From Arthrobacter alpinus (GTDB lineage Bacteria > Actinomycetota > Actinomycetes > Actinomycetales > Micrococcaceae), in NCBI RefSeq assembly GCF_900105965.1, contig NZ_FNTV01000001.1, forward strand, positions 3,100,001 to 3,164,000: a stretch of DNA of 64,000 nucleotides, written 5' to 3'. The notes below the pieces were generated by a model. It saw only the letters and a program-made list of their open reading frames with translations. It did not search any database and was not told the DNA's origin. This document shows, in pieces, positions 36,673 to 45,962 of this stretch (the stretch's first letter is position 1; every line of letters starts with the position of its first letter). A program made the position numbers and the translations under genes.

Positions 36673-37920
36673 TCATGGACGTCCCAGAAAGGCTAGCACT
36701 CCGGAGAGCGCGGCACCTGTTCCGCCAACAACGGCGGCCCGTGCGTCTGGTGCGAAGTATGGCGAGTGGTTGCCAGCTGGTGCAGCCCCGTCCTCGAAGA
36801 GCGCCGGATCGAAGGCGCCAAAAGCCCAGAAAACACCCGGAACGCCAATAGCATCGCTGAGCCACCCGGCGTCTTCGGACCCCATGCCCAAGGGAGCATC
36901 GATCAGCGCATCAGCGCCGAAGTCTTGCGTAAATGCCTCGATCACGCGCTGGGCGGATGCGGGATCGTTGTAGCACCGGGGGAAGCTGTTCAGTTCTACG
37001 ATTGTGGGCTCCGGTGCCCCCGAGGCGGCAGCTTCGGCGGAAATGATCCGCCGGATTGCGGCCAGGACGACGGCGCGGGTGTCTTCATCGGGGGTGCGAA
37101 CGTTAACGGAGAACTCGGCGAATTCCGGAATAATATTTTCCTTCAGCCCCGCATGGAACGTCCCCACGGTGACCACCGCTGGGGTTGACGGTGCCAGCTC
37201 GCGGGAGACGATGGTCTGCAGGCGAAGCACCATGGCAGCGGCGGCAACGATCGGGTCGATCGACTTTTCTGGCTGGGAGCCGTGCGCCTGCCGGCCGTGG
37301 ACGGTGATCTTCCATGAATCGGCCAAACTGGCCATATGTCCGCCTCGGACCAGGATCTTGCCTTGGCTAATGGGCATGACGTGTTGGGCAAGCACCACTT
37401 CCGGCTTGGGAGCGCGGTTCCACAGTCCGTCGTCGACCATGGCCTTGGCTCCATAGGCGGTCTCCTCCCCAGGCTGGAAGATCAGGACCAGGGTTCCCGC
37501 CCACAAATCGGTGCGTTCCAGAAGCAGGGACGCGAGGGCCAGTGCCGCGGTGATGTGTGTGTCGTGTCCGCAGCCGTGCATCACGGGTGCGGTACTGCCA
37601 TCGGGCAGGGTTCCGGACGCTTGGCTGGAGTAGTCAAGCGCAGTCTGTTCGGCAATGGGAAGACCGTCAGTGTCGGCGCGGAATCCGATGACGGGGCCCT
37701 CACCATTGCGCAGAATGCCCACCACTCCGGTCCCGCCGCAACGGAAGGATTCAATGCCCAGACCGGCGAGGTGTTCTTCGATGTAGGCCGCCGTCTCAAA
37801 TTCTTGGGCTGACAGCTCAGGGTTGGCGTGCAAATATTTGTAGATGTCCACGTAGTCCTCCACGAAAGATGACGGAACTTCGACGGCGGAACTGAGGCGT
37901 ACGCCCGTGGTTGTGATCAT
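36673..37920 (-). CDS. M20D-family amidohydrolase (N-acyl-amino-acid hydrolase type)
   Basis: A 415-residue zinc/manganese peptidase-like enzyme. Metal ligands are in HGCGHDTHITAAL (about residues 112 to 124) and GEETAYGAK. Relatives split N-acyl amino acids, hippurate, IAA conjugates or abgAB-type substrates; the substrate here is not determinable. AAGGAAG precedes the ATG. It starts 13 bases after the stop of an integral membrane protein gene and is the last of a three-gene operon. Confidence 0.88.
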   Translation of the reverse strand: MITTTGVRLSSAVEVPSSFVEDYVDIYKYLHANPELSAQEFETAAYIEEHLAGLGIESFRCGGTGVVGILRNGEGPVIGFRADTDGLPIAEQTALDYSSQASGTLPDGSTAPVMHGCGHDTHITAALALASLLLERTDLWAGTLVLIFQPGEETAYGAKAMVDDGLWNRAPKPEVVLAQHVMPISQGKILVRGGHMASLADSWKITVHGRQAHGSQPEKSIDPIVAAAAMVLRLQTIVSRELAPSTPAVVTVGTFHAGLKENIIPEFAEFSVNVRTPDEDTRAVVLAAIRRIISAEAAASGAPEPTIVELNSFPRCYNDPASAQRVIEAFTQDFGADALIDAPLGMGSEDAGWLSDAIGVPGVFWAFGAFDPALFEDGAAPAGNHSPYFAPDARAAVVGGTGAALSGVLAFLGRP

Positions 37921-37933
37921 TTCTGGCTTCCTT

Positions 37934-38698
37934 CTATCGAATGGGATGGGTGGTGGGAGCGGAAGTCATTGACGCAGTGGCATCCGGGCTGACCGTCTTA
38001 TGTGCGGCCTTATGCCTGGCAAACCAAGAAATGGCGATGGTGACGACCACGGCCAACGCGGTGGAGTAGTTGGTCAGCCCTGGAACCATTGGGACCACGA
38101 CGAAGACCATGGCGGCCGCAACGATGACGGCAATGATTGTAATTCGCCGGCTCTTCATGGCAATGACGCTCTGGAGGACAACTGCACCAAAGATGGCTGG
38201 CAAAATGTAGCCGCGGGCTGTCGCGATGAGAAGCGGGGGAAGCATTCCCACAAGCCAGGTCCCCAACACACCTACGAAGATGATCAAGGTGGTGATGTGA
38301 ACCATTACGGCTCCGATGATGGCGCTTCCTGCTATGAGCTCGGCCCGACGCGTCCCGGGCTTCTCGCCAAGGTTTGCTTGGGCAATGATGGCCGCTGGCA
38401 GCAGCTTGCTGGAAATGTTGCCAATGAGGAAGGCCTGGTACATCGCCGAACGCCCAAGGATGGGAAAGTAGGAGATCGGTTCAATCACGGCAATGACGCC
38501 GAAGGTTGCCAGGACCGCACCGACAGCGGTTGCCAGTTCGAGAACGGTCACGCCCATGCCCGTGCCGAACGCGGTGTACAGGGCGGCAGCTAACGAGATC
38601 AGCAGCCCGAGCCCCAATGTGATGGGGCCCCAAAGGGAGGTGGTGCGGTCGAAGGCTGCAAATCCTGAGGATTTTTCAACGGAAATCTGTGTGGACAT
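37934..38698 (-). CDS. Integral membrane protein, partner of the DUF5058-like protein
   Basis: A 254-residue protein with about seven hydrophobic segments, for example WGPITLGLGLLISLAAAL and HITTLIIFVGVLGTWLVG. I do not recognise a characterised family. Between TM3 and TM4 is the polar stretch NLGEKPGTRRAELIAGS. CAGGAG lies seven bases before the ATG. It is sandwiched between another membrane protein and a cytoplasmic amidohydrolase with short gaps, so it is probably half of a transporter for the amidohydrolase substrate. That is inference. Confidence 0.7.
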   Translation of the reverse strand: MSTQISVEKSSGFAAFDRTTSLWGPITLGLGLLISLAAALYTAFGTGMGVTVLELATAVGAVLATFGVIAVIEPISYFPILGRSAMYQAFLIGNISSKLLPAAIIAQANLGEKPGTRRAELIAGSAIIGAVMVHITTLIIFVGVLGTWLVGMLPPLLIATARGYILPAIFGAVVLQSVIAMKSRRITIIAVIVAAAMVFVVVPMVPGLTNYSTALAVVVTIAISWFARHKAAHKTVSPDATASMTSAPTTHPIR

Positions 38699-38720
38699 CA
38701 GAAGGCTCCTGTCTGTAGTT

Positions 38721-39458
38721 TCAGGCTGCTGTGGTCATGAGAAAGGCGGTTGAGAGTGCCACGATGATGGAGATTCCCAGCCCCCATTCGCGCAGCCACG
38801 GACGCTTGAGCTTGCGAGCCAGCAGGATACAAACACCCATGGCGGCTGCAGAGACCACCATGGTCACAAGGTGGACAGGAGACTTGAGTACTTCTTGAAA
38901 TGCCAAGGTGAAAAACGCGCCCAACAGTGCCGCAGTGGGGATGATGGCCATCACTGCAGGATTGACATTGCGAAGCTTTGCGTCGCCCTTACTCAGGATG
39001 GGGGTGAGGATCAGGGCGGACAACATCCAGACAAGGCCGCCGATCGTCATAGCGGCAAACGCAATGGCGAAGATCTTCTGTGTGTAGCTGGGACCGCCAA
39101 GCTGGGCGCCCTGCGTTCCTGCCGAAATACCGGCCGCTGCAACATCGAAGGCGGCCGATCCCACAAGACCAATGCGCGTCAGCACAGCCGGCGTTCCGAA
39201 GAGGGGGAGGAGCGAGATGGCGATTAGCGCAACGGCCATCGACGGCCCAATGGCTGCAATACCCCCTGAACGGACCGAGCTTTTGACCTGACCGGATGAC
39301 AAATTAGCAGCAGGGGCTGCCTTCCGGATGGCCCTGAGGTAGATGGCCGACTGCAGGATGATGACTGCGAAAATCGCTACCGCAGAGGCCCAAAGTACGG
39401 GGTTGTGGATCAAGGGGATGATATCTGTGGAACCAGGATCGATAAGTGCGACAACCAC
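38721..39458 (-). CDS. DUF5058-like integral membrane protein
   Basis: A 245-residue protein with about six hydrophobic segments and a central loop AGTQGAQLGGPSYTQK. I recall such proteins as DUF5058, without known function. The GTG at 39458 is chosen because AGAGGAG lies five bases upstream and because the first membrane segment follows; the longer frame to 39506 would start before the ribosome site. It is first in the operon with the second membrane protein and the M20D amidohydrolase. Confidence 0.7.
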   Translation of the reverse strand: MVVALIDPGSTDIIPLIHNPVLWASAVAIFAVIILQSAIYLRAIRKAAPAANLSSGQVKSSVRSGGIAAIGPSMAVALIAISLLPLFGTPAVLTRIGLVGSAAFDVAAAGISAGTQGAQLGGPSYTQKIFAIAFAAMTIGGLVWMLSALILTPILSKGDAKLRNVNPAVMAIIPTAALLGAFFTLAFQEVLKSPVHLVTMVVSAAAMGVCILLARKLKRPWLREWGLGISIIVALSTAFLMTTAA

Positions 39459-39818
39459 GATTGCTCCTCTGAAAGTCTGGGAACACCCGCCCTTGCGTGT
39501 GTCCATAAGTGAAATGAAGTGAACAGTTAGTGTCTTTTTCTCTCACTTTCACGGCACTTGATGACTATAATCACATAATATTCTTGTTTCGGATAGATCA
39601 TAGACGCAACTCGGGAGAGTTAATTTTCGGTGTGAGGAGGGAGCTTTGGCTACCAAGTGCGCCACTAACCACCGCGGAACCACCGACTCGAGGGCACGCA
39701 AAATAGACGCAGCGCAGCAAAAGTTCTGCTGCGCTACGTCTATTTCGGCTTGGGTATGTCCGCTTTTCAGTGAGCCCCGAATGAGCCGGCGAAACTGTTG
39801 CCGGCTCGACCCTGCGAG
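39459..39818. other. 360-base intergenic region holding the amidohydrolase-operon promoter and proC terminator
   Basis: AT-rich sequence between 39540 and 39610 (including TATAATCACATAATATTC) is the most promoter-like part and lies upstream of the DUF5058-like gene. The terminator at 39701 is listed separately. No gene is seen. Confidence 0.5.
39701..39745 (-). terminator. Terminator downstream of proC
   Basis: AAATAGACGCAGCGCAGCA pairs with the rightward arm TGCTGCGCTACGTCTATTT with a single wobble. Read on the minus strand it ends TCTATTTTG, a short T-run. It lies 73 bases past the proC stop. Confidence 0.75.
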
Positions 39819-40652
39819 TTAGTTTCTGCCTAGTTCTTCCGTGATTGCTGCTGCCCGGCTGGCTGCTGCCTGCGCGCCAGCCAGCACAATGCCAGGCAAG
39901 CCGTCACGATCAAAACTGGCGATAGCCTGCTCCGTGGTGCCATTGGGGCTGGTCACGGCACGGCGCAGGGCCGCAGCGTTGGCCCCCGGCTCGGCCAACA
40001 TGAGACCAGCTCCTGCTACGGTCTCACGGGCCAGGATCTGAGCAATCTCCGGCGCCAGGCCAAAGTCCTCAGCGGCCGCAGCCATGGCCTCAGCAAGGTA
40101 AAAAGCGTACGCCGGCCCCGATCCACTAATCGCCGAGACCGCGTTCTGCTGATCCTCCGGGACATCTAGGACAACCCCGGACCCATCGAACACCTCATGG
40201 GCTGCGGCCAGGTGATGCTCATCAACGGAGGAACCAGCTGACAGTGCCACCACGCCACGGCCGACTTTCAGTGGAGTGTTGGGCATGGAGCGCACCACCG
40301 GCTGCCCGGGCCGCAGTCCACCTTCGAGCTGCTCCAGCGATACCGCCGCGGCAACACTGATCACGACGGCATCGGACTCGAGCGAATCTGCAATCTCCCG
40401 GCACAAGTCAAGGATGCCCACGGGCTTCACACCCAAAATGACCACGCTGGCACCCTCAACGGCCTGGGCATTAGCACCAGGCTCCTCGTTGGACGCCAAC
40501 GCGGTAACACCGTGAAGGGTGGCCAGTTCGTTGGCCCGCTCGGGCCTGCGAACTGTCACAACCACGGACTGGGGCGATACACCGGCCGCCAGCATGCCAC
40601 CAAGAATGGCTTCGCCCATGGATCCGCAACCTAGGAACACAATCTTTTTCAT
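39819..40652 (-). CDS. proC: Pyrroline-5-carboxylate reductase
   Basis: A 277-residue protein. The N-terminal NADP fold is IVFLGCGSMGEAILGG, and the C-terminal helical domain holds the ProC signature AISGSGPAYAFYLAEAM through TVAGAGLML. It performs the last step of proline synthesis. The ATG at 40652 has GGAG five bases upstream; the longer frame to 40718 adds a non-homologous leader. It is monocistronic, ending at the 39701 terminator. Confidence 0.95.
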   Translation of the reverse strand: MKKIVFLGCGSMGEAILGGMLAAGVSPQSVVVTVRRPERANELATLHGVTALASNEEPGANAQAVEGASVVILGVKPVGILDLCREIADSLESDAVVISVAAAVSLEQLEGGLRPGQPVVRSMPNTPLKVGRGVVALSAGSSVDEHHLAAAHEVFDGSGVVLDVPEDQQNAVSAISGSGPAYAFYLAEAMAAAAEDFGLAPEIAQILARETVAGAGLMLAEPGANAAALRRAVTSPNGTTEQAIASFDRDGLPGIVLAGAQAAASRAAAITEELGRN

Positions 40653-40965
40653 CATTACTCCATCTTGTCTTTGCCCCAGCATTGCACGCAACCGCATGCC
40701 TACCCCAACCACGGGCAACGAGTTTCAACCCCACCAAAATACTTAATGGCAAACGCACAGCTTGCGCCCGGCCTATTCTCAATCGCGAACCGTAGTCTCT
40801 TAAGTACCTCATAAGGGTGCGAGTGATGATCGGACTGGTCCTGTCCTGAAGGCCAGTCAAATCGCCGGAGATCTCGCCAGTGATTCCCCCCATCCACTGG
40901 TGACATGATCTCCGGCGATTTCGCATTTAAGCCCGATGCGCCGAGGACACACCACAACTTTGCGG
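40653..40965. other. 313-base intergenic region between isomerase and proC
   Basis: It contains the hairpin at 40859 and presumably the proC promoter. Nothing else is recognisable. Confidence 0.5.
40859..40921 (-). terminator. Hairpin downstream of the TIM-barrel isomerase gene
   Basis: AAATCGCCGGAGATC pairs with GATCTCCGGCGATTT; the inner bases CCAGTG and CACTGG extend the stem. It starts 45 bases past the isomerase stop. Confidence 0.7.
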
Positions 40966-41808
40966 CTAGGCGCCCGTCTGTCCCAGATGCACCCGAGCGA
41001 ATTCCAAGGTTTCGGCCAACCATTCTTCGCGTTGGCCGGCGCCCTTGGCCTTGCGGGTGGAAATCTCCGCAACCACTGCGCCGTCGAAACCGTTGTTGGC
41101 AATGTGTTGCAGAACCTCGGCGCATTCCTGCGTTCCATGGCCCGGGATCAGATGCTGGTCCTTGGTGGATGGAGAAACGCCATCTGTCAGGTGGATGTGG
41201 CGCAACCGGGATCCCAACGCCTTGGCAGCGTCCAGGCTGGAGGCCCCGGCGGATGCGGCATGTGAAAAGTCCCAAGTGACATCGCTGTAGTCCTGCGGAA
41301 CCGGATCCCAGTGAGGCAGATACGCCAGAGCTTCACGGCCCCGCACCCGCCACGGGTACATGTTTTCAACAGCAATGCGCACACCAAAAGCGTCGGCAAT
41401 ATCGCGGACGCCGTGGGCGAAAGTCTCGGCGTAATCGTTCTGCCAGCGGAAGGGCGGGTGTACCACCACCACGTCGGCGCCCACGTCCACAGCCATCTGG
41501 GCAGACCGCTGGACCTTGTTCCATGCACTCCCCCACACCTGCTGGGTCAGCAACAGCGTGGGTGCATGGATGGCAAGGATGGGCTGATCGTAACGCTCAG
41601 CCAACCGCATCAAGGCAGACGCATCCTGGCTGTCGCCGTTGTGCGTTACCAGCACCTCGACGCCGTCGTACCCCAAATCCGCAGCGATCGCGAACCCGTC
41701 GTGCACCGACAACGGATAGACCGACGCCGTGGAAAGTGCCACGGGAATGTGCCGTCCTTGGCCATTTTGAGCGCCGGTGTCAGCGGAATTCATGGGCTGG
41801 TCCGTCAT
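40966..41808 (-). CDS. Sugar phosphate isomerase/epimerase-like TIM-barrel protein
   Basis: A 280-residue AP-endonuclease-2-like barrel. Probable metal ligands lie in VVVHPPFRWQ, AVENMYPW, WDFSHAASAG, RHIHLTDG and VVAEISTR. The fold serves isomerases, epimerases and endonuclease IV; the substrate is unknown. The ATG at 41808 is chosen, although a GTG at 41814 immediately after the upstream stop is possible. It is coupled to the Ppx/GppA gene, a pairing common in actinobacteria. Confidence 0.8.
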   Translation of the reverse strand: MTDQPMNSADTGAQNGQGRHIPVALSTASVYPLSVHDGFAIAADLGYDGVEVLVTHNGDSQDASALMRLAERYDQPILAIHAPTLLLTQQVWGSAWNKVQRSAQMAVDVGADVVVVHPPFRWQNDYAETFAHGVRDIADAFGVRIAVENMYPWRVRGREALAYLPHWDPVPQDYSDVTWDFSHAASAGASSLDAAKALGSRLRHIHLTDGVSPSTKDQHLIPGHGTQECAEVLQHIANNGFDGAVVAEISTRKAKGAGQREEWLAETLEFARVHLGQTGA

Positions 41809-41814
41809 CTCCAC

Positions 41815-42801
41815 CTACTTCGTGTCCGAGTTGCGCAACTTGCCCACATGGGCTGGCGGATCGAGCGGGCCGTCAAAGACAAGCTGATCAAGGCGCCGCA
41901 AGATCAGTCCCTCACGCAGCGCCCAAGGGCTGATCTGCATGGTTGTCACCTTGAACATTTCCAACGCCGTCTGAGCCACGAGCGCGCCAGCAAGCACCTG
42001 TTGGGCGCGGGCGGCCGAGACACCAGGGAGATGCAGCCTGTCCGCCGACGACATCGCCGACAGCCGCTGAGACCACAGCCCCAAATCACTCAGGTGCAGT
42101 TCCCGGCGCACATAAGGCCCCATGGACGACGGCGCAGCTCCCGTAATGCGCGCCAGCGCCCGGAAGGTTTTGGATGAGCCGGTGACAATGTTGGGTGTGC
42201 CGAGGGTTTGGGTGGCGGCGATGGGTTCGCGCAGGGTTTCCTTGATGTGCTTGCGCAGTCGCTTGATGCTCTTGGCCGTGGGCGGATCTTCGGCGAGCCA
42301 TTCGCGAGTCAACCGGCCCGCGCCCAGCGGCACGGAGTGCGCTTGCTCGGGGAGCTCGTTGCTGCCCTGGGAGATTTCAAAGGAGCCGCCACCAATGTCA
42401 AGGTTCAAGATGGTTCCGGCGCCCCACCCGTGCCAACGTCGCACGGCGAAAAAGGTCATCGCGGACTCTTCTTCGCCCGTGAGTTCGGTCAGGCGGACGG
42501 TGGTTTCATGCTGCACCCGGGCCAGAACGGCGGCGCCGTTGGTTGACTCGCGAATAGCGGAGGTACAAAACGCCAGAAGATCCTTGGCCTTGTGCTTTGC
42601 GGCAAATTCCCACGCCTCAAGGATGAATTCGATCAGCTCGTGCTGGCCTTCATCGGTAATATTGCCTTCGGCGTCCAGGTACTTCACCAAGCTCAAGGGA
42701 CGTTTGTGTGAGGCGTAGGGCACCGGGTTGGCCCCAGGGCGCGCGTCAACGAGCAACAGGTGGACAGTGTTGGAACCGATGTCGAGGACGCCTAATCTCA
42801 T
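41815..42801 (-). CDS. Ppx/GppA-family phosphatase
   Basis: A 328-residue ASKHA-fold phosphatase. It begins RLGVLDIGSNTVHLLLVD and has DIGGGSFEIS (about residue 136), both nucleotide-binding loops. Family members degrade polyphosphate or pppGpp; the short length fits the actinobacterial Ppx1/2 group. A TAAT-type -10 followed by six bases and ATG suggests the mRNA may be leaderless. It is upstream of and coupled with the isomerase gene. Confidence 0.9.
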   Translation of the reverse strand: MRLGVLDIGSNTVHLLLVDARPGANPVPYASHKRPLSLVKYLDAEGNITDEGQHELIEFILEAWEFAAKHKAKDLLAFCTSAIRESTNGAAVLARVQHETTVRLTELTGEEESAMTFFAVRRWHGWGAGTILNLDIGGGSFEISQGSNELPEQAHSVPLGAGRLTREWLAEDPPTAKSIKRLRKHIKETLREPIAATQTLGTPNIVTGSSKTFRALARITGAAPSSMGPYVRRELHLSDLGLWSQRLSAMSSADRLHLPGVSAARAQQVLAGALVAQTALEMFKVTTMQISPWALREGLILRRLDQLVFDGPLDPPAHVGKLRNSDTK

Positions 42802-42836
42802 ACGCCCATTATTGTCCCTTCATGCCATTACACGCG

Positions 42837-42893
42837 AAAGGCCACTCAGGTGACGGAGCACTTTCCATATGCTTGGTCACCCGAGTGGCCTTT
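42837..42893 (-). terminator. Terminator downstream of topA
   Basis: AAAGGCCACTCAGGTGAC pairs with GTCACCCGAGTGGCCTTT with one mismatch; the loop is about 21 bases. It lies between topA and the Ppx/GppA gene, with TTT at the stem end. Confidence 0.75.
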
Positions 42894-43050
42894 AGACGCA
42901 ATCGCTGCCTTCGCTGGCCTTGCTTGCGCATGCCCGCCCGGCGGCGATTAGTTAGTGCCAATGCGGCGCCCAGCAGGGACATCAGAGCTGCCGCGGACAA
43001 TGCCGCGGCAGCCACACCTCTTCCCGGATGGGCGATTCAGAAATGCCGCA

Positions 43051-45825
43051 CTATTTCTTGGCAGCAGCCTTTTTCTTGGCCGGGGCCTTCGCTGCTGGCT
43101 TCTTCGCGGGCGCCTTGGCCGTCCGCTTGACGGGGCCTCGCTCGCGCTTGTCCGCCAGAAGCTCGACGGCGGTTTCCCGGGTCAGCTGTTCCACTTCAGT
43201 CCCGCGAGGAACCGTAATGTTCGTTATGCCATCGGTGATGTAGGGGCCAAAACGCCCTTCCTTCACCACAATGTTCTTGCCAGAGACGGGGTCCTCACCA
43301 AATTCAGCCAGCGGAGGCACCGCAGCGCGGGCACCACGCTGCTTGGGCTGGGAGTAAATCTCCAAAGCCGCCTCGAGGGTGATGGTGAAGATTTCTTCCT
43401 CGGTTCCAATGGAACGTGAGTCTGAGCCCTTCTTCAGGTACGGGCCAAAGCGACCGTTCTGAACCGTGATCTCATTGCCTTCGGCATCCGCACCCAGAAC
43501 CCGCGGCAGGCTCATGATGGCCAGGGCTTCGTCCAGGGTGACGGTGTCAACGCTCATCGCCTTGAACAGCGAGCCTGTGCGCGGCTTGGCCTTGACGGGC
43601 TTCTTCGGCGGCTTGGGCTTGCCGTTCTTGTAGTACTCGACCGGCTGGTTGGCAATTTCCTCGGCCGTCATCTCGGGGATGACCTCCGTGACGTACGGGC
43701 CGTAGCGGCCGTTCTTGGCCACCACTGTGTGCCCCGATTCGGGGTCAACACCGAGCACGCGCTCCTCGGGAGCAGCCGTGTCCATGAGCTCTTGAGCCTT
43801 GGCTGGTGTGAGCTCGTCCGGAGCCAGGTCTTCTGGCACATTGGCGCGGGCCGCCTCAATGATCTCGCCGGTCTTGGGATCCACGGTGGGAACCGTGCTC
43901 TCCAGATACGGCCCAAACTTGCCTACGCGCAACACCAAGGTGTCGGTGATGGGCATGGAGTTGATTTCGCGTGCATCAATCTCACCGAGGTTGTTCACGA
44001 TGCTTTGCAGACCAGCATCGTCGCCATCGCCAAAGTAGAAGCGCTTGAGCCAGTCAGATCCCTTGTCCTGGCCGTTTGCGATCTTATCCAAGCCTGTTTC
44101 CATACCGGCCGTGAACTCATAGTCCACATAGTCGGTGAAGTGCAGTTCCAGCAGGCGAACCACTGAGAACGCAATCCAGCTCGGAACCAGCGCCGAACCC
44201 TGCTTGCGCACGTATCCGCGGTCCATGATCGTGGACAGGGTAGAAGCGTAGGTGGAGGGGCGGCCAATGTCCCGCTCTTCCATTTCCTTGGTCAAGGACG
44301 CTTCGGTGAAACGCGGCGGCGGTGAGGTGTCGTGGCCATTGGCCTGGACATCCGTTGCGCTCAGGGCGTCCTTTTCCTTGACGTTGGGCAGGCGGCGATC
44401 CGAATCATCGGAGTCGTTCCGAGACTCGTCACGGCCTTCCTCATAGGCGGCCAGGAAGCCGCGGAAGGTAATGACGGTACCGGAGGCCGAGAATTCCGCG
44501 TCCGTGCCATTGGCTTCACCACCGGCTGCCGTGGCACCCAACTTGATGGTCGCCGTGGAACCCTTGGCATCAGCCATCTGGGAGGCAACTGTTCGCTTCC
44601 AGATCAGCTCGTACAGCTTGAATTCATCGCCACGCAGTGCACTGGCCACCTGGGCCGGGGTACGGAAGGAGTCACCGGCGGGGCGGATGGCCTCGTGGGC
44701 TTCCTGCGCGTTGGAGCTCTTATTGGCGTAAACGCGCTTGGCCGCGGGCACAAACTCGGGACCGTACAGCTCCGAGGCCTGGCGCCGGGCAGCGTTGACG
44801 GCCTCATCACTCAGCGAGGATGAATCGGTACGCATATATGTGATGTAACCGTTTTCGTACAGACGCTGAGCGGTCGACATGGTCGATTTGGAGGAGAAGC
44901 GCAGCTTTCGGCCGGCTTCCTGCTGGAGGGTCGACGTCGTGAACGGCGGGGCAGGGCGGCGCGTGTAGGGCTTGTGCTCAACCGAGCGGACGGAGAACGC
45001 CACATCCTGCAGGGCCGAGGCGAGCGCGCGTACGGCAACCTCGTCCAGGTGCGCAACGTTCTTGCCGGTCAGTTCACCCTTGTCGTTGAAATCCCGACCG
45101 GACGCTACGCGCTTGCCGTCCACCGCGGCGAGCTTGGCGCTGAAGGACTCGCCCGTTTCGGGGCTGAACGTGCCATTCAGGTCCCAGTAGCTGGCCGAGC
45201 GGAAGGCCATGCGCTCACGTTCGCGCTCAACCACCATTCGGGTGACTACTGACTGCACGCGTCCGGCGGAAAGCTTGGGCGCAACCTTGCGCCAAAGGAC
45301 CGGGGACAGCTCGTAGCCGAAGAGCCGGTCAACCACACGGCGGGTTTCCTGCGCATCAACCAGATCCGTATCCAGTTCGCGCAGGTTACCCAAGGCACGC
45401 TGCAAGGATTCCTTGGTGATTTCGGCAAAGGTCATGCGGTGCACGGGCACCTTGGGCTTGAGCACCTCGAGCAGGTGCCAGGCGATGGCTTCGCCCTCGC
45501 GATCCCCATCGGTTGCGAGGTAGAGTTCGTCGGCGTCCTTGAGCTGCGCCTTGAGCTCTGCCACCTTTTTCTTCTTGTCGGAGGAGACCACGTAGTACGG
45601 CTTGAAATCGTTCTCCAGGTCGACGGCGAACTTGCCGATCGAGGACTTCTTCAGCTCCGCGGGCAGCTCGGAAGGCTGCGGCAGGTCACGGATGTGCCCA
45701 ATGGAGGCTTCCACGACGAAACCTTCACCAAGGTACTTGGCGATGGTCTTGCTCTTGGCCGGGGACTCTACAATAACGAGCTTTTTGCCGGTCTTTGGCT
45801 TGCTGGCTGCTGCCTTGCTGGGCAC
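43051..45825 (-). CDS. topA: DNA topoisomerase I
   Basis: A 924-residue type IA enzyme. The N-terminal Toprim domain opens KLVIVESPAKSKTIAKYLG. The catalytic tyrosine is in ITYMRTDSSSLS (about residue 340). The C-terminal half has repeated topo-C modules, each with a [NEV]G[RK][FY]GPY motif (at least four copies). The extreme C-terminus is a Lys/Ala-rich tail typical of actinobacterial TopA. It relaxes negative supercoils. The GTG start follows TAGGAG by four bases. Confidence 0.97.
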   Translation of the reverse strand: MPSKAAASKPKTGKKLVIVESPAKSKTIAKYLGEGFVVEASIGHIRDLPQPSELPAELKKSSIGKFAVDLENDFKPYYVVSSDKKKKVAELKAQLKDADELYLATDGDREGEAIAWHLLEVLKPKVPVHRMTFAEITKESLQRALGNLRELDTDLVDAQETRRVVDRLFGYELSPVLWRKVAPKLSAGRVQSVVTRMVVERERERMAFRSASYWDLNGTFSPETGESFSAKLAAVDGKRVASGRDFNDKGELTGKNVAHLDEVAVRALASALQDVAFSVRSVEHKPYTRRPAPPFTTSTLQQEAGRKLRFSSKSTMSTAQRLYENGYITYMRTDSSSLSDEAVNAARRQASELYGPEFVPAAKRVYANKSSNAQEAHEAIRPAGDSFRTPAQVASALRGDEFKLYELIWKRTVASQMADAKGSTATIKLGATAAGGEANGTDAEFSASGTVITFRGFLAAYEEGRDESRNDSDDSDRRLPNVKEKDALSATDVQANGHDTSPPPRFTEASLTKEMEERDIGRPSTYASTLSTIMDRGYVRKQGSALVPSWIAFSVVRLLELHFTDYVDYEFTAGMETGLDKIANGQDKGSDWLKRFYFGDGDDAGLQSIVNNLGEIDAREINSMPITDTLVLRVGKFGPYLESTVPTVDPKTGEIIEAARANVPEDLAPDELTPAKAQELMDTAAPEERVLGVDPESGHTVVAKNGRYGPYVTEVIPEMTAEEIANQPVEYYKNGKPKPPKKPVKAKPRTGSLFKAMSVDTVTLDEALAIMSLPRVLGADAEGNEITVQNGRFGPYLKKGSDSRSIGTEEEIFTITLEAALEIYSQPKQRGARAAVPPLAEFGEDPVSGKNIVVKEGRFGPYITDGITNITVPRGTEVEQLTRETAVELLADKRERGPVKRTAKAPAKKPAAKAPAKKKAAAKK

Positions 45826-45962
45826 GGTACTCCTACAGGGAATGAAAGTGGGACGAACGGCGTCTCCAAGAGCCTAGTTCACCATATTTTTACCGTGAAC
45901 GCGTATTGCTTGAGAAACTGGGTTCAAACAACTATGCGCCCACGGAGGCCTGTTTGGGCAAA

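Noticed and set aside
42809..43015. 68-codon minus-strand frame with a hydrophobic start between topA and the Ppx/GppA gene
   Set aside because: It begins at GTG with a GAAGAGGT site and has a short hydrophobic segment, but its second half runs through the topA terminator hairpin, so it is probably chance.
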